A stretch of DNA of 64,000 nt from Geovibrio ferrireducens (GCF_026226615.1 NZ_JAJAPB010000004.1:124001-188000); one strand, 5' to 3'; shown: positions 27,094 through 36,345, numbered from the stretch's first letter. Translations and numbers: made by a program. Notes: generated from the letters alone by a model not told the origin.

Positions 27094-27540
27094 TTATGAT
27101 GAAAAACGCACCGTCACTATGGTTATGGGGATAACCACTGCAATAACATAAGCAAAATGAACCGCAAAAATTGTCAGTCCCTTGCTGAAACCGATGGGAG
27201 ATGAAGTCTCATCACGGCTGAATGCCCTGCCGTATATCCATCCCCCGACCGGAATAAGCAGACAGAAAGTCAAAAACATCACCCCTTTCACTGCGTATTC
27301 CGAAACTTCCTCACCTGCGAAATGCTTTTTGAAATAGTGGGCGGCGGTGGCTCCGGCCACGTATATTCCGCCTGCTGTGAGGGTTATCTTTCTGAAAGCT
27401 GCGTATTTGTCCGGCTCAAAGCTGCAAAGCTTCCTGCAAAGTTTGCAGATAAGCAGAACATTGCTGTACAAATACACAAAAATAAAACCCATTACCACTA
27501 TCATCAAGAGCATTCCGCCAATACTTGTCAGCAAACCCAA
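27094..27540 (-). CDS. Small membrane protein of unknown function
   Basis: 148 residues with four hydrophobic segments (about 9-30, 50-68, 80-102 and 122-144). A short loop carries CKLCRKLC after the first segment. I do not recognise a family. It is alone between two terminators, so it is probably a single-gene transcript. Confidence 0.75.
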   Translation of the reverse strand: MGLLTSIGGMLLMIVVMGFIFVYLYSNVLLICKLCRKLCSFEPDKYAAFRKITLTAGGIYVAGATAAHYFKKHFAGEEVSEYAVKGVMFLTFCLLIPVGGWIYGRAFSRDETSSPIGFSKGLTIFAVHFAYVIAVVIPITIVTVRFSS

Positions 27541-27730
27541 TGTCCACCTCCTGACACCTGTTACTCCGGGTTCTGCCGATTTTACGGGTTTTCAAACATC
27601 GTCCCGTAAGCGTGCAGACTTGCGGGTATCTGATTATAGCAGGCGGCGGGCGGATGTCAAAAGAAACCGGATAAATGCCTGATAATCAAGATAAAACACA
27701 GAAAAAGCTCAAAAGAACAGATTTACAGAT

Positions 27731-27765
27731 AAAAAAAACCCCCGCCTCGGCAGAGACGGGGGGTT
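27731..27765 (-). terminator. Terminator of the lipoprotein gene at 27819
   Basis: Minus-strand hairpin with GC-rich arms (CCCCCCGTCTC / GAGGCGGGGG region) followed by eight Ts. Confidence 0.88.
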
Positions 27766-27818
27766 TCCATATATAAAAGGGGTTTAGCACCCCTCTGGGT
27801 TAACAAATGAATGTTAAC

Positions 27819-28352
27819 TTACTTTACTACGGATTTGATAAGGGTCAGCACATAATCGGGATGTGCAAATGAACCGTGCATATCGGGGAAATTTTTGTAA
27901 AGCATGCCGTCGAAAACTTCCTGCTCGCCTTCAAAAACCTTAATCTTCACAGCGGGGTTGTTCTCTTCGCCGGATCTTGTTGTGTACGTGCCGTCCGCGT
28001 CAATGACGAATTCGGGCATGTAATGTTCAACAAGGATGGTAAAGGGAGTTCCCTGAATTTCGGATTTCTGACCGATGAGGACTTCCGTCTGCACATCTAT
28101 ACCTTGTTTCTCGTTCTTTACGCCGATAATGACGCTTTTGAACTTGTCAGCAATTTCTTTAGGAATAGATACTTTCTTATCCTTGGAAACTTTTATGCCG
28201 TGATCTGCGTCAGCCGGCATGCCTGTGCTGCCGTTTTCAGACTGCTGTCCCTGCGCCATAGGAGCGCCGGTTTCTTTTTTCTCATCAACAACACCCTGTG
28301 AGCAAGCGAAGATGACAAAAGAAACGAGTACCAGATAGAGTGCTTTTAACAT
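27819..28352 (-). CDS. Lipoprotein, DUF2155-like
   Basis: 177-residue lipoprotein. The signal peptide ends in a lipobox-like VIFAC with the modified Cys at residue 17. A low-complexity linker precedes a domain of about 100 residues ending FPDMHGSFAHPDYVLTLIKS, which resembles the DUF2155 family. The role is unknown. The signal peptide is nearly identical to that of the next gene upstream (28382-28612), which suggests duplication of the 5' part. GAGGG lies upstream of the ATG. Confidence 0.8.
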   Translation of the reverse strand: MLKALYLVLVSFVIFACSQGVVDEKKETGAPMAQGQQSENGSTGMPADADHGIKVSKDKKVSIPKEIADKFKSVIIGVKNEKQGIDVQTEVLIGQKSEIQGTPFTILVEHYMPEFVIDADGTYTTRSGEENNPAVKIKVFEGEQEVFDGMLYKNFPDMHGSFAHPDYVLTLIKSVVK

Positions 28353-28381
28353 AGTTTTTCCCTCTTATGCTAATTCAAGAA

Positions 28382-28612
28382 TTAGTTAGCAGAAGCGTTA
28401 TCAGCGGGTGCTTCTACAGCCATTCCCTCTGAAGCGTTGTCTGCCATAGCAGGTTCCTCAACGGTAAGGTTGTCAACTGCAGTGTAGTTATCTGCAACCT
28501 GTTCCTGAGTTACTGCGGGAGCTGCCGGCTCCTCAGTTTTTGTTTCTTCGGCTTTCTGTGAGCAAGCGAAGATAACAGCCGAAATGAGTAGTACATAGAC
28601 TGCTTTCAACAT
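28382..28612 (-). CDS. Short acidic lipoprotein
   Basis: 76 residues: signal peptide MLKAVYVLLISAVIFACSQ with predicted lipid-modified Cys17, then an acidic, low-complexity tail rich in Ala, Glu, Asp and Asn with no domain. It is the upstream member of a two-gene lipoprotein pair, 29 bases before the DUF2155-like gene. It may be a decayed or truncated paralogue, or a small envelope peptide. Confidence 0.7.
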   Translation of the reverse strand: MLKAVYVLLISAVIFACSQKAEETKTEEPAAPAVTQEQVADNYTAVDNLTVEEPAMADNASEGMAVEAPADNASAN

Positions 28613-28638
28613 AGTTTCTCTCTCCTTTATTAAAGTAA

Positions 28639-28731
28639 CGGAGGGGGAGGGATTTGAACCCTCGGTACGGTATAAACACCGTACACTCGCTTAGCAGGCG
28701 AGCGCCTTCGACCTAACTCGGCCACCACTCC
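28639..28731 (-). tRNA. tRNA-Ser(GCT)
   Basis: Class II tRNA with long variable arm. On the minus strand the anticodon loop reads CTGCTAA (anticodon GCT) and the T arm GAGGG/TTCAAAT/CCCTC. The acceptor arms GGAGTGG and CCCCTCC pair except for one T-C mismatch at 5:68; the discriminator is G. The 3' CCA is not encoded. Confidence 0.93.
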
Positions 28732-28748
28732 TTTCCTTACGTACAAAA

Positions 28749-28837
28749 CGGAGGAGGTAGGATTCGAACCCACGGATGGCTCACACCATCAACGGTTTTC
28801 AAGACCGCCTCCTTAAGCCAGACTCGGACACTCCTCC
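28749..28837 (-). tRNA. tRNA-Ser(TGA)
   Basis: Class II tRNA with perfect acceptor arms GGAGGAG/CTCCTCC, anticodon loop CTTGAAA (anticodon TGA) and a long variable arm. CCA is not encoded. It is 17 bases upstream of tRNA-Ser(GCT), so the two form a serine tRNA pair. Confidence 0.94.
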
Positions 28838-28849
28838 AAAGAACAAGCT

Positions 28850-29536
28850 TTATAAGACAACTTCCCTTATTTTGCAAGCGGTATCTTTATCGATCCCGAA
28901 TTTTTTTAAGGTATCTGTCATAAATCGGCTAAGTTCGGCGTATAGGATAACACGAGTGCCGTCTATGTCAATAAAATTCATATATTTTGCAAAAAGAGTC
29001 AGCTGTCTGTCGTCAGACCTGTCTCCGTAGAGCCAGTCAGATGCCAGAGGATGCCCGTGCGCCCTGAGATGCACCCTGATCTGGTGGGTTCTCCCGGTGT
29101 GAAGCTGCGCAGCGACAAGCGAGGCTCCGCCGCCATTCCCCAGAGGGAAGAAGGAAGTTCTGGCGCTGCGGCCGCTTTTAAAATTGATGCGGTAGCGCCC
29201 TTTCTGATTTTTGGCAGCGATGGGCAGCATCAGTGAGACAGGATGCGGGAATATTCCTTTGGTAATGGCTAAATACGCTTTATCCACCCTGCTCTCTTCC
29301 ATTTGAATGTTAAGATAACGGTGGGCGGCTGCATTCTTTGCAAGAAGCAGAATCCCGCCTGTGCCGGAATCGATCCTGTGGACAGTGTAGAGCTTTCCGT
29401 AACGCTCATGGAGAATATCGTGAACTGTCGGAATCGAACTGTCATATCTGTCCGGAAGAACGTGGAGGCCGTGGGGTTTGCTCACCGCCACCCAGTTTTC
29501 CGTTTCAGCTATGATGTCCGTACTGAAATCAATCAT
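28850..29536 (-). CDS. RluA-family RNA pseudouridine synthase
   Basis: 228-residue pseudouridine synthase. The catalytic motif HRIDSGTGG carries the essential Asp; KPHGLHVLP and LHTGRTHQIRVHLRAHGHPL are the other family blocks. There is no S4 domain, so it resembles RluA/RluC-like short forms; the RNA target is unknown. Its ATG begins one base after the stop of the response regulator gene, so the two are translationally linked. Confidence 0.92.
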   Translation of the reverse strand: MIDFSTDIIAETENWVAVSKPHGLHVLPDRYDSSIPTVHDILHERYGKLYTVHRIDSGTGGILLLAKNAAAHRYLNIQMEESRVDKAYLAITKGIFPHPVSLMLPIAAKNQKGRYRINFKSGRSARTSFFPLGNGGGASLVAAQLHTGRTHQIRVHLRAHGHPLASDWLYGDRSDDRQLTLFAKYMNFIDIDGTRVILYAELSRFMTDTLKKFGIDKDTACKIREVVL

Positions 29537-30100
29537 CTATATTTTTTCTCTGACAAACTTTTCGATTATCAAGGCTATCTCATCAGTTCCGGAAGCCGCC
29601 GGAGCACCGGGCACTATGTCCGCTATATCACGGAAGCGCGCCACAGTTTTCTGGAGCAGCGCTATCAGCGCATCCTTAACATCCTGATTCCGCTTGAGTT
29701 CTATATGGGTTTTCACTCTGGCGAGGAGCTCCTCGGAGTTGAATGGCTTTGAAATATAGTCAACCGCTCCGGTCTGGAAGCCCTTTTTTATATCCTCAGC
29801 GGCTGCGCGGCCGGTAAGAAAAATAATAGGAATCCCTTCTGTCACCGGGTTCGCCTTGATCTTCTCGCATACCTCGAAGCCGTCCATACCGGGCATAACT
29901 ATATCAAGGAGTATAAGCTCCGGGCTTATGCTCTCAAGCATTTCAAGGGCCTGTTCACCGCTGACCGCGAAGGCTATTTCGTAATTCTTCCGCGAAAGAA
30001 TCAGGCTGAGAAGCTGAATATTTTTCGGGACATCATCCACAATAAGCACAAGGGGCTTGCGCTCGTTCATTTCTTCCAGAAGGTCGCTCACTTCGTACAT
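29537..30100 (-). CDS. Response regulator with short C-terminal helix region
   Basis: 187 residues. The receiver domain (about 17-135) has the VDD acidic pair, phospho-acceptor Asp66 (LLDIVMPGMDG) and Lys in ISKPF. The remaining 50 residues are helical with no DNA-binding or enzymatic domain. It is directly joined to a pseudouridine synthase gene, an unusual pairing with no clear functional link. Confidence 0.88.
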   Translation of the reverse strand: MYEVSDLLEEMNERKPLVLIVDDVPKNIQLLSLILSRKNYEIAFAVSGEQALEMLESISPELILLDIVMPGMDGFEVCEKIKANPVTEGIPIIFLTGRAAAEDIKKGFQTGAVDYISKPFNSEELLARVKTHIELKRNQDVKDALIALLQKTVARFRDIADIVPGAPAASGTDEIALIIEKFVREKI

Positions 30101-30315
30101 TCTTCACCGCTTTTCTGAATTATCCATAAAATAGTCTATGGATATTAAAATTACAAATATAACTTAAGGCAGTGAGCAGCTTTTTCTCACTTGTCACATC
30201 ATTTCACAGTTAATTTTTTATAACCTGATGTAAAATTGTTAATAGATAAACGATTCTGTTCTGTGCACAGTTTTTGCTTTTAATATGCTACAGAAACTTT
30301 AAGGAGAATGTTCTT

Positions 30316-31149
30316 ATGTTTAAAAAGGTACTGCGGAAAACGGTTTCATTAACAGCTTTATTTTCATTCATTATTGTGGCATTCAGCGGAACAGTGATTA
30401 TGCTAACCCCTCCGGGGCGTCTGGCAGAGTGGGCAGTCTGGCGGGTGCTGGGTCTCACAAAGGAGCAGCACACTAATATACACCTTGCTGCCGCCTGTCT
30501 CTTTATTATCACCATGATTCTGCACATCTGGCTTAACTGGAAGTCCATATGGGCATATATCAAAGGCAGAAGCGCCGTAAAAGCCAGCGGGGAGCTTCTG
30601 TTCTCCCTTGTCCTCACGGCATTTGTCATATGGGGCACACTTGCCTACCTGCCGCCTTTCAGCACAGGTTTTCTGGCGCTGGAAAATTATCTGGATCACT
30701 ATGAGGACACCATAGAAAATCCTCCGTTCGGTCACGCGGAGCTTGCCCCCCTTGACGGCCTGATTAACAGAATGGGCTTTGATCAGGAGCAGTCACTCAT
30801 ACTTCTTGAGAAGGAAGGGATAAAAGTTGAAAGCCCTTCATCGACTCTCAAAAAGATTGCAGCGGAAAACAGGGTAAGCCCTGCGAAAATTTACGGAATA
30901 ATCAAAACAACAAAGAAAGAGCAGAACAGCACCGAACCTCAGCCTGCGCAGGAGGAACCTCTGTCGGGGCTGGGCAGAATGGGGCTTGGCACTCTGGCAA
31001 ACAAGATGGGCATGTCCCCGGAAAAGGCTGTGGAACTTCTTAAAGTAAAAGGTATTGAGGCCTCGGCTGATGAAAAGGTAAAAGATATAGCCGAAAAAGC
31101 TGGCATGCTGCCTATGGATGTTTATGATTATCTGAAAGAAAATATGTAA
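30316..31149 (+). CDS. Membrane protein with DUF4405-like cytochrome-b fold and two internal repeats
   Basis: 277 residues. Four hydrophobic segments at the N-terminal half contain two His in HTNIHLAAACLFIITMILH, as in DUF4405 proteins that may bind heme. The C-terminal half has two similar helical blocks, starting LDGLINRMGF and LGTLANKMGM, each about 50 residues, separated by a Gln/Glu/Pro-rich linker. ATG 30316 is chosen because AAGGAGA precedes it; an earlier in-frame start at 30274 lacks such a site. The function is unknown, possibly electron transfer at the membrane. Confidence 0.75.
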   Translation: MFKKVLRKTVSLTALFSFIIVAFSGTVIMLTPPGRLAEWAVWRVLGLTKEQHTNIHLAAACLFIITMILHIWLNWKSIWAYIKGRSAVKASGELLFSLVLTAFVIWGTLAYLPPFSTGFLALENYLDHYEDTIENPPFGHAELAPLDGLINRMGFDQEQSLILLEKEGIKVESPSSTLKKIAAENRVSPAKIYGIIKTTKKEQNSTEPQPAQEEPLSGLGRMGLGTLANKMGMSPEKAVELLKVKGIEASADEKVKDIAEKAGMLPMDVYDYLKENM

Positions 31150-31171
31150 GGGCCGCCGCCCTCCGGGGCGG

Positions 31172-31582
31172 CTATCCCGCTTTAGCGTGGTATATCTGTT
31201 TCATAAGCAGGGTTGACTTATACAGCTTGCCTTTATCCGCCAGAGAAGGGCTTATGAAAGGAGTGTAGCCTCTGGATTTGATATACGCATCAAGCGCCGC
31301 TAAGGATGCGAGAAGCTCCTCTTCATACTTTACGTCAATACCGGGCGAAACCAGAGATTCCATATACTTAAGAGCCTTGTCTGTGTAGTCGTTCACCAGA
31401 GAATCAAGCCCGGCATCATCCCCGCAGTTCGCAATAAGTTTCGTAAAAAGCCTGAGAGTTTCTGTTCTGCGCCTTCTGCTTCTCAATAAAAAGAAAACAA
31501 AAAACCACGCCGCCATTAAAACCGTAAGAGCCTGAATAATAAAAAAGCCCAGTGTAAACTGTGTAACATCCGCTCCCTGCAT
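31172..31582 (-). CDS. Single-span membrane protein of unknown function
   Basis: 136 residues. One N-terminal membrane helix (about 10-33) is followed by a basic stop-transfer run RSRRRR and a helical cytoplasmic domain. No family recognised. It lies 10 bases after galE on the same strand and ends next to a GC hairpin at 31153-31170, so it is probably the last gene of a galE transcript. Confidence 0.75.
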   Translation of the reverse strand: MQGADVTQFTLGFFIIQALTVLMAAWFFVFFLLRSRRRRTETLRLFTKLIANCGDDAGLDSLVNDYTDKALKYMESLVSPGIDVKYEEELLASLAALDAYIKSRGYTPFISPSLADKGKLYKSTLLMKQIYHAKAG

Positions 31583-31592
31583 TTATCCCCCG

Positions 31593-32555
31593 TTAAACCG
31601 TTTTCCAAACAGTTTTTATTATATCTTCAATATCGGTATATTCCGGCTGCCAGCCTAAAACATGTCTGGCCTTGGAGCTGTCCGCTACCAGCGAAGCCGG
31701 ATCGCCCGCTCTTCTGCCTTCGGTTTTTACTTCAAAATCCGTGCCGCTGACAAGCCTAACTTTATCTATAATCTCTTTGACCGAAAACCCGTTACCGTTT
31801 CCGAGGTTGAAATCCGCCGGTTCCCCGCCGTTCTCAAGATATTTTATCCCTGCCAGATGGGCTGCGCAGAGGTCATTTACGTGTATATAGTCGCGCACAC
31901 AGGTTCCGTCCGGCGTATCGTAGTCGTCACCGTAAAGAGCTATATGGCTTCTCTCACCCTTGGCAGCCTGAACCACAAGAGGCAACAGGTGGGTTTCCGG
32001 GCTGTGCCGTTCCTTAAGATCACCTGACTCATCATGTCCGGCGGCGTTAAAGTATCTGAATATCACATACCTGAGCCCGTAAGCCTCAGCATAGTCACCC
32101 AGCGCCTGCTCTGTCATCAGCTTGGTTCTGCCGTATGGGTTGACAGGGGTTTTCGGGTGCAGTTCGTCTATGGGCAGGTATTCGGGGTTTCCGAAAACTG
32201 CCGCTGTGGAGCTGAATATAAATCTGTCACAGGCGTGTCTGCGCATTGTATCCAGAAGGCTCAGAGTGCCGGATACGTTATTCCGGTAATATTTATCAGG
32301 CTTGCTTACAGATTCACCCACAAGGGAAAATGCGGCAAAATGGATCACCGCGGCCGGATTGTATTCCTCGAATATTCTGCCCATCCGCACCGAATCGGCT
32401 ATATCGCACTCCTCAAAATCGCCGTACAGAACCGAATCACGGTGTCCGGTGGAAAGATTATCCACGGTAACAGGATTAAACCCTGCGCTGCTGAGCATCT
32501 TCACCATGTGAGAGCCTATGTAGCCTGCTCCTCCGGCAACAATTATATTCTGCAT
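31593..32555 (-). CDS. galE: UDP-glucose 4-epimerase
   Basis: Short-chain dehydrogenase-type epimerase, 320 residues. The NAD motif GGAGYIGSH, the SSTAAVFG segment with the catalytic Ser/Thr, and the YGRTK active-site Tyr and Lys are visible. It interconverts UDP-glucose and UDP-galactose for LPS or capsule, in keeping with the transferase and export genes that follow. It is 4 bases after the amidase gene. Confidence 0.96.
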   Translation of the reverse strand: MQNIIVAGGAGYIGSHMVKMLSSAGFNPVTVDNLSTGHRDSVLYGDFEECDIADSVRMGRIFEEYNPAAVIHFAAFSLVGESVSKPDKYYRNNVSGTLSLLDTMRRHACDRFIFSSTAAVFGNPEYLPIDELHPKTPVNPYGRTKLMTEQALGDYAEAYGLRYVIFRYFNAAGHDESGDLKERHSPETHLLPLVVQAAKGERSHIALYGDDYDTPDGTCVRDYIHVNDLCAAHLAGIKYLENGGEPADFNLGNGNGFSVKEIIDKVRLVSGTDFEVKTEGRRAGDPASLVADSSKARHVLGWQPEYTDIEDIIKTVWKTV

Positions 32556-32559
32556 AGGA

Positions 32560-33297
32560 TTACCTCAGCCTGTCACGTCCGAAAGGGAAAAAGCTTCTTG
32601 TTTCGGCTGCTGCTGCAAAGTCAATGTCGGTGCTGAATACCCCTTCGGCGCTTCCGCATTCAAGCACAGCCTCACCCAGAGGGCTGTAAACGGCAGAATC
32701 GCCGGAGTATGACGCTTTCGGATCGCTGCCCGTTCTGTTCACACCTATGACAAAGGCCTGATTTTCTATGGCTCTGGCGCGCAGAAGGCTTTTCCAGTGG
32801 AGGCTTCTTGAAGCTGGCCAGCTTGCATTTACCAGAAATATATCTGTTTCCGCAGCCTTATCCCAGAATAGGTAAGCAAATCGGAGATCATAGCATATGA
32901 ACGGTGTTATCCTTGCTCCGTTAAGCTCAAAAGTCAGGGTTTCGCCCCCTTTTGAGTAAAACTTATCCTCACCGGCAAAGCTGAAAAGATGGATTTTTCT
33001 GTAGCAGGCAATGTCGTTTCCGTTTTTGTCCAAAGTGTGCTGGCAGTTAAAGCCGTTTTCGACTGAGCCATATGTCACGGCGCAGGAAAAGCGGTTTGCT
33101 ATGGCGGCAAAAAAGTCTCTGTCCGCTTCGTCACAGCCTGTCTTCGCACTGTCCATGGAAAATCCGGTAAGAGTCATTTCGGGAAATATCATCAGATCCG
33201 CATCAATATCGGCGGCACTCAGAAGGGCCTCTATCCGTTTTTTTGTTGCAGGTTTATCTTCCCAGCACATATCAGGCTGGACGAGGGAGATTTTCAT
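32560..33297 (-). CDS. Nitrilase-superfamily amidase (omega-amidase type)
   Basis: 245-residue carbon-nitrogen hydrolase. The catalytic triad is recognisable as Glu in FPEMTLTGF, Lys in YRKIHLF and Cys in FICYDLRF. The start is ATG 33297 (MKISLVQPDMCWEDK); the frame runs upstream without a good start. Length and motifs fit the YafV/NIT2 group that deamidates 2-oxoglutaramate or similar, but the substrate is inferred. Confidence 0.88.
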   Translation of the reverse strand: MKISLVQPDMCWEDKPATKKRIEALLSAADIDADLMIFPEMTLTGFSMDSAKTGCDEADRDFFAAIANRFSCAVTYGSVENGFNCQHTLDKNGNDIACYRKIHLFSFAGEDKFYSKGGETLTFELNGARITPFICYDLRFAYLFWDKAAETDIFLVNASWPASRSLHWKSLLRARAIENQAFVIGVNRTGSDPKASYSGDSAVYSPLGEAVLECGSAEGVFSTDIDFAAAAETRSFFPFGRDRLR

Positions 33298-33541
33298 ATT
33301 AAGCTTCTTCCGCGGCAGTCTTTTTATTTTGCTGCGCTGTCTTTCAGCAGAAGCCAGGCACAGCACCCAATTACAGGTCCGTTAACATAGTTCAGACAAG
33401 GTTAGCTTTTTCCTGACTAATAGTAAACAGCTTTTCCCGGAGTGTTCACAGACCTGCTCAATAAAAGGCAGGTAAAGCTGTCTGCATTATTATGGAAAAC
33501 ACTAATTCTGCCGGGCAGACAATACAGCCGCTCTCTTATTG

Positions 33542-34543
33542 CTACTTTGTGCTTTTCAGTGAAAATCCGAATCTTACCAGCTTTATATATGAAAAGTGAT
33601 AGCCTATGATAAAAGCAATAATGAAAAGCACAAGCACCGGTGATGACTTATAAAAGTGAACTGTGAGAAGCTGGTATGCGATATAAATAAGCAGAAGTAT
33701 GCCGGAAGCCACAGAGTTGGAAAATCTTGTTCTTTTATAAAGCAGAGAATGCAGATGAAGCCTGTCCGCACTTAAGGCATCCCCTTTTCTTATTACCTTA
33801 CGGCGGAAAATCGAAAAGATGACTTCCCATATCGGGAAAATGAGTACTGCAAGGGGAAACCAAACTGAAACTTCCTCATTTCTGTTAACAAGCAGGGTGG
33901 AGAAAACAGCGAGCATAAAACCCAGAAAATACGCGCCGCCGTCACCGAGAAATATTTTGCCCCATGGATAAACCCAGACAAAAAAGCCGCAGACACCTAT
34001 AATTATTATGGCAATAAGCCTGCTGAGCTGAACATCGCCGACATTATAAGCAACAGTGAAAAGAGCAAACAGCGCAACTATAGATGCCCCGGATGCCAGA
34101 CCGTGAAGCCCGTCGATAATATTGATGGAATTTGTAACCCCGACAAGGGAAAACAACGTGAATAACATTGCTATATAATAAGGAAATTTCAGAAAATCTA
34201 TCTGGCTTATCAGAACATCAAGAGTCATCACTGCGATGATGGAACCTATTATCATAAAAAGCAGCCGGATTTTAGGGGAAACAGCGCCTGAAATATCCTC
34301 AAACAGTCCGATGAGAAATATCGGTGACGAAGCAAGCAGAATCATTCTTCCCAAAGGGTCTGAAAGCATAAAAAGAGCGGCGGCCATAATGCTCACTCCG
34401 CCTACTCTGGGTGTAGCCGCAAAATGGAACTTCTGCGGCTTAGTGCTGTTCTCACAATCCATCATAAACTGATATTTTCTGGCCAGCACAATAATAACCA
34501 TATTTACTGCCAGCGAAATTAAAAAGACCATAAAATATTTCAT
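33542..34543 (-). CDS. Undecaprenyl-phosphate sugar-1-phosphate transferase (WecA-like)
   Basis: Polytopic MraY/WecA-family enzyme, 333 residues, about ten membrane helices. Conserved loops are GLFEDISG, NSINIIDGLHGLASG, FLGDGGAYFLG and the C-terminal HLHSLLY histidines. It starts O-antigen, enterobacterial-like or exopolysaccharide synthesis on undecaprenyl phosphate at the inner membrane. The neighbours galE, the Wzi-like barrel and the SLBB export protein support a surface polysaccharide role. Confidence 0.93.
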   Translation of the reverse strand: MKYFMVFLISLAVNMVIIVLARKYQFMMDCENSTKPQKFHFAATPRVGGVSIMAAALFMLSDPLGRMILLASSPIFLIGLFEDISGAVSPKIRLLFMIIGSIIAVMTLDVLISQIDFLKFPYYIAMLFTLFSLVGVTNSINIIDGLHGLASGASIVALFALFTVAYNVGDVQLSRLIAIIIIGVCGFFVWVYPWGKIFLGDGGAYFLGFMLAVFSTLLVNRNEEVSVWFPLAVLIFPIWEVIFSIFRRKVIRKGDALSADRLHLHSLLYKRTRFSNSVASGILLLIYIAYQLLTVHFYKSSPVLVLFIIAFIIGYHFSYIKLVRFGFSLKSTK

Positions 34544-34663
34544 ACGTTACCCGTAAATTGTGCGCATTAATCAAAACCCGTTTTCTGCATGAGGTTTTTA
34601 CGCTTTTAAGTGACATGTCCGGTATGTCCTTTTCAAAAAACAACTTTGTTGTCACAAGCATCC

Positions 34664-34690
34664 AGTTGTCTATACTCACTATATACAACT
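34664..34690. promoter_or_regulatory. 27-bp imperfect palindrome upstream of the WecA-like gene
   Basis: Arms AGTTGT (34664-34669) and ACAACT (34685-34690) with inner TATA/TATA around CTCAC. It lies 121 bases before the transferase start, a plausible operator; the binding protein is unknown. Confidence 0.4.
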
Positions 34691-34809
34691 ATTTAGTGAG
34701 CACAGAAAGTAATTATTACCATTCGGACTTGTAAAAAGAAAAAATTTTACCGCAAGCTTTCTGAACATAAGTCAGCAAATATAAGTTTGCCTGAGCTAAT
34801 AACTACCGA

Positions 34810-36336
34810 TTAAAAGATATATTTTAAATCAAATCCCGCAATATAGTTTTTAACGGAACTGCCTGAAAAATCATAATAAAATAATCTGTCATCCATATCT
34901 TCCTTATCCTGTTTGATATAGCGGACAAAAGCATTAAGTTCATAATCACTGCCGATGAAGACCTCAGCCCCTGCGGAGTACTGCTGCTCCTTCTGTTTGA
35001 CAGCGCTGTTCCTTGTCCCTTTCTTCACATAAGATGCCTTAAAATAAGGATGAACCTTATCGTTCAGTTCTGTATAAATTTCAAAATAATAACCTTCATT
35101 GTCTTTACCAAGCTGGTGACCTATTATATAGTCCTCAACGCTGTAGCCTTCCGGTATGTAGTTTACGTGGAGGTAGGTTGACCTTGATATTCTTGCTGTT
35201 TCAAACCGGAAATCAGTCTTCCCTGTTGTGAGAAACAGTCCGTAAATGTATGATTCGCCGAGGAGTTTGAGGCTTTTGCCCTTATCCTCTGTCTGCCACG
35301 GCGCAACAATATCATTCCAGTTGTACTCCACATAAAGCTTTCCGCCTTTGAGTATCCCCGTCTTTTTTAATAACGGCAGGTAAACAGACATCTCAGCACC
35401 CAGAAACTGGTCTGTGTCGTGCTCTGTTCCGCTGTTTTCATCCTTCGCTGTGAGCATATCCCAGTAATCGGACAGGCCGTATGAAGGCATCTCACTGCCC
35501 CCGTAAAAGCTTGCCCTGCTGACTGCCAGTTCAAGCCAGTCCGCAGGTTTTAATGAAAATCTGATCCCGATAAGCTGCGGATCTTTATTTTTGCGGTCAT
35601 CATCGTCAAACCAGAAATTGAATATGTAATACCTGAACTGTCCCAGAAAGCCCCAGTTATAGGGTAATTCGGTTTTTATCATAGCAAATTTCTGCGGGCG
35701 GATGTTGTCGCTCATGATAAGCTGGCCGAAATAGCCGGGACCTATCTGGAGGTTATCTATCGCGCCTACATAGGCGTTATGCTTTCCGGCAAGCTTAAAC
35801 TTTGCCCTTTCGATCTCCACCTCAGTTTCATCCGAGTTTCTGTAAACTCCCAGAGTATAATCAGCTGAGAGAAAGTTGGTCAGATACACACTGCCGCTGA
35901 GGCTGGCACGGTTAAATACATCGTCCCCTGTATCCTCGCCGAAATCGCCTGTAACCTGCATTCCCTCATCGGAGACATACCTGTTTTTGAGGGTTATCTC
36001 CCTCACAGGTATGAATCTGAACCCGCTCTTGCCGAATTCGTCTGTTCCATAGTATTTTCCAGCCTTCCGAGCAAATTCCTCCGTATCTTCCTCATTTCCG
36101 AAAAGATCGCGCATCTCCTTGCTGTTGCTGAAAAGAACCTCGGCCTCCCGCACTGAGACAGGCTTAAAGTTATCCGTGTAATGTATGCTGGGATTTACTG
36201 CCATGCTTCTTTCCGCAAGGCGGTAGAAATACCTGTTTGTCAGCGGTATGTCTGATGTTGCGTAGCGCCCTGCACCGAATGCGGGCAATGAAAACAGAAC
36301 AAGCACAAAGGCAAGGAGCAGAGCGGATCTCTTCAT
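34810..36336 (-). CDS. Outer-membrane beta-barrel, capsule assembly Wzi-like
   Basis: 508 residues. Signal peptide (MKRSALLLAFVLVLFSLPAFGA), a periplasmic helical segment, then alternating beta-strand sequence with frequent Tyr, Trp and Phe, ending in KYIF with the terminal Phe typical of barrels. The segment NLQIGPGYFGQLIMSDN resembles the Wzi family, which anchors capsular polysaccharide to the cell surface. It starts 9 bases after the SLBB protein gene, so both are co-transcribed. Confidence 0.87.
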   Translation of the reverse strand: MKRSALLLAFVLVLFSLPAFGAGRYATSDIPLTNRYFYRLAERSMAVNPSIHYTDNFKPVSVREAEVLFSNSKEMRDLFGNEEDTEEFARKAGKYYGTDEFGKSGFRFIPVREITLKNRYVSDEGMQVTGDFGEDTGDDVFNRASLSGSVYLTNFLSADYTLGVYRNSDETEVEIERAKFKLAGKHNAYVGAIDNLQIGPGYFGQLIMSDNIRPQKFAMIKTELPYNWGFLGQFRYYIFNFWFDDDDRKNKDPQLIGIRFSLKPADWLELAVSRASFYGGSEMPSYGLSDYWDMLTAKDENSGTEHDTDQFLGAEMSVYLPLLKKTGILKGGKLYVEYNWNDIVAPWQTEDKGKSLKLLGESYIYGLFLTTGKTDFRFETARISRSTYLHVNYIPEGYSVEDYIIGHQLGKDNEGYYFEIYTELNDKVHPYFKASYVKKGTRNSAVKQKEQQYSAGAEVFIGSDYELNAFVRYIKQDKEDMDDRLFYYDFSGSSVKNYIAGFDLKYIF

Positions 36337-36345
36337 GGCAGTTTC

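Noticed and set aside
34452-34688. 78-residue minus-strand open frame
   Set aside because: Overlaps the WecA-like gene start and the palindrome, and has no protein features.
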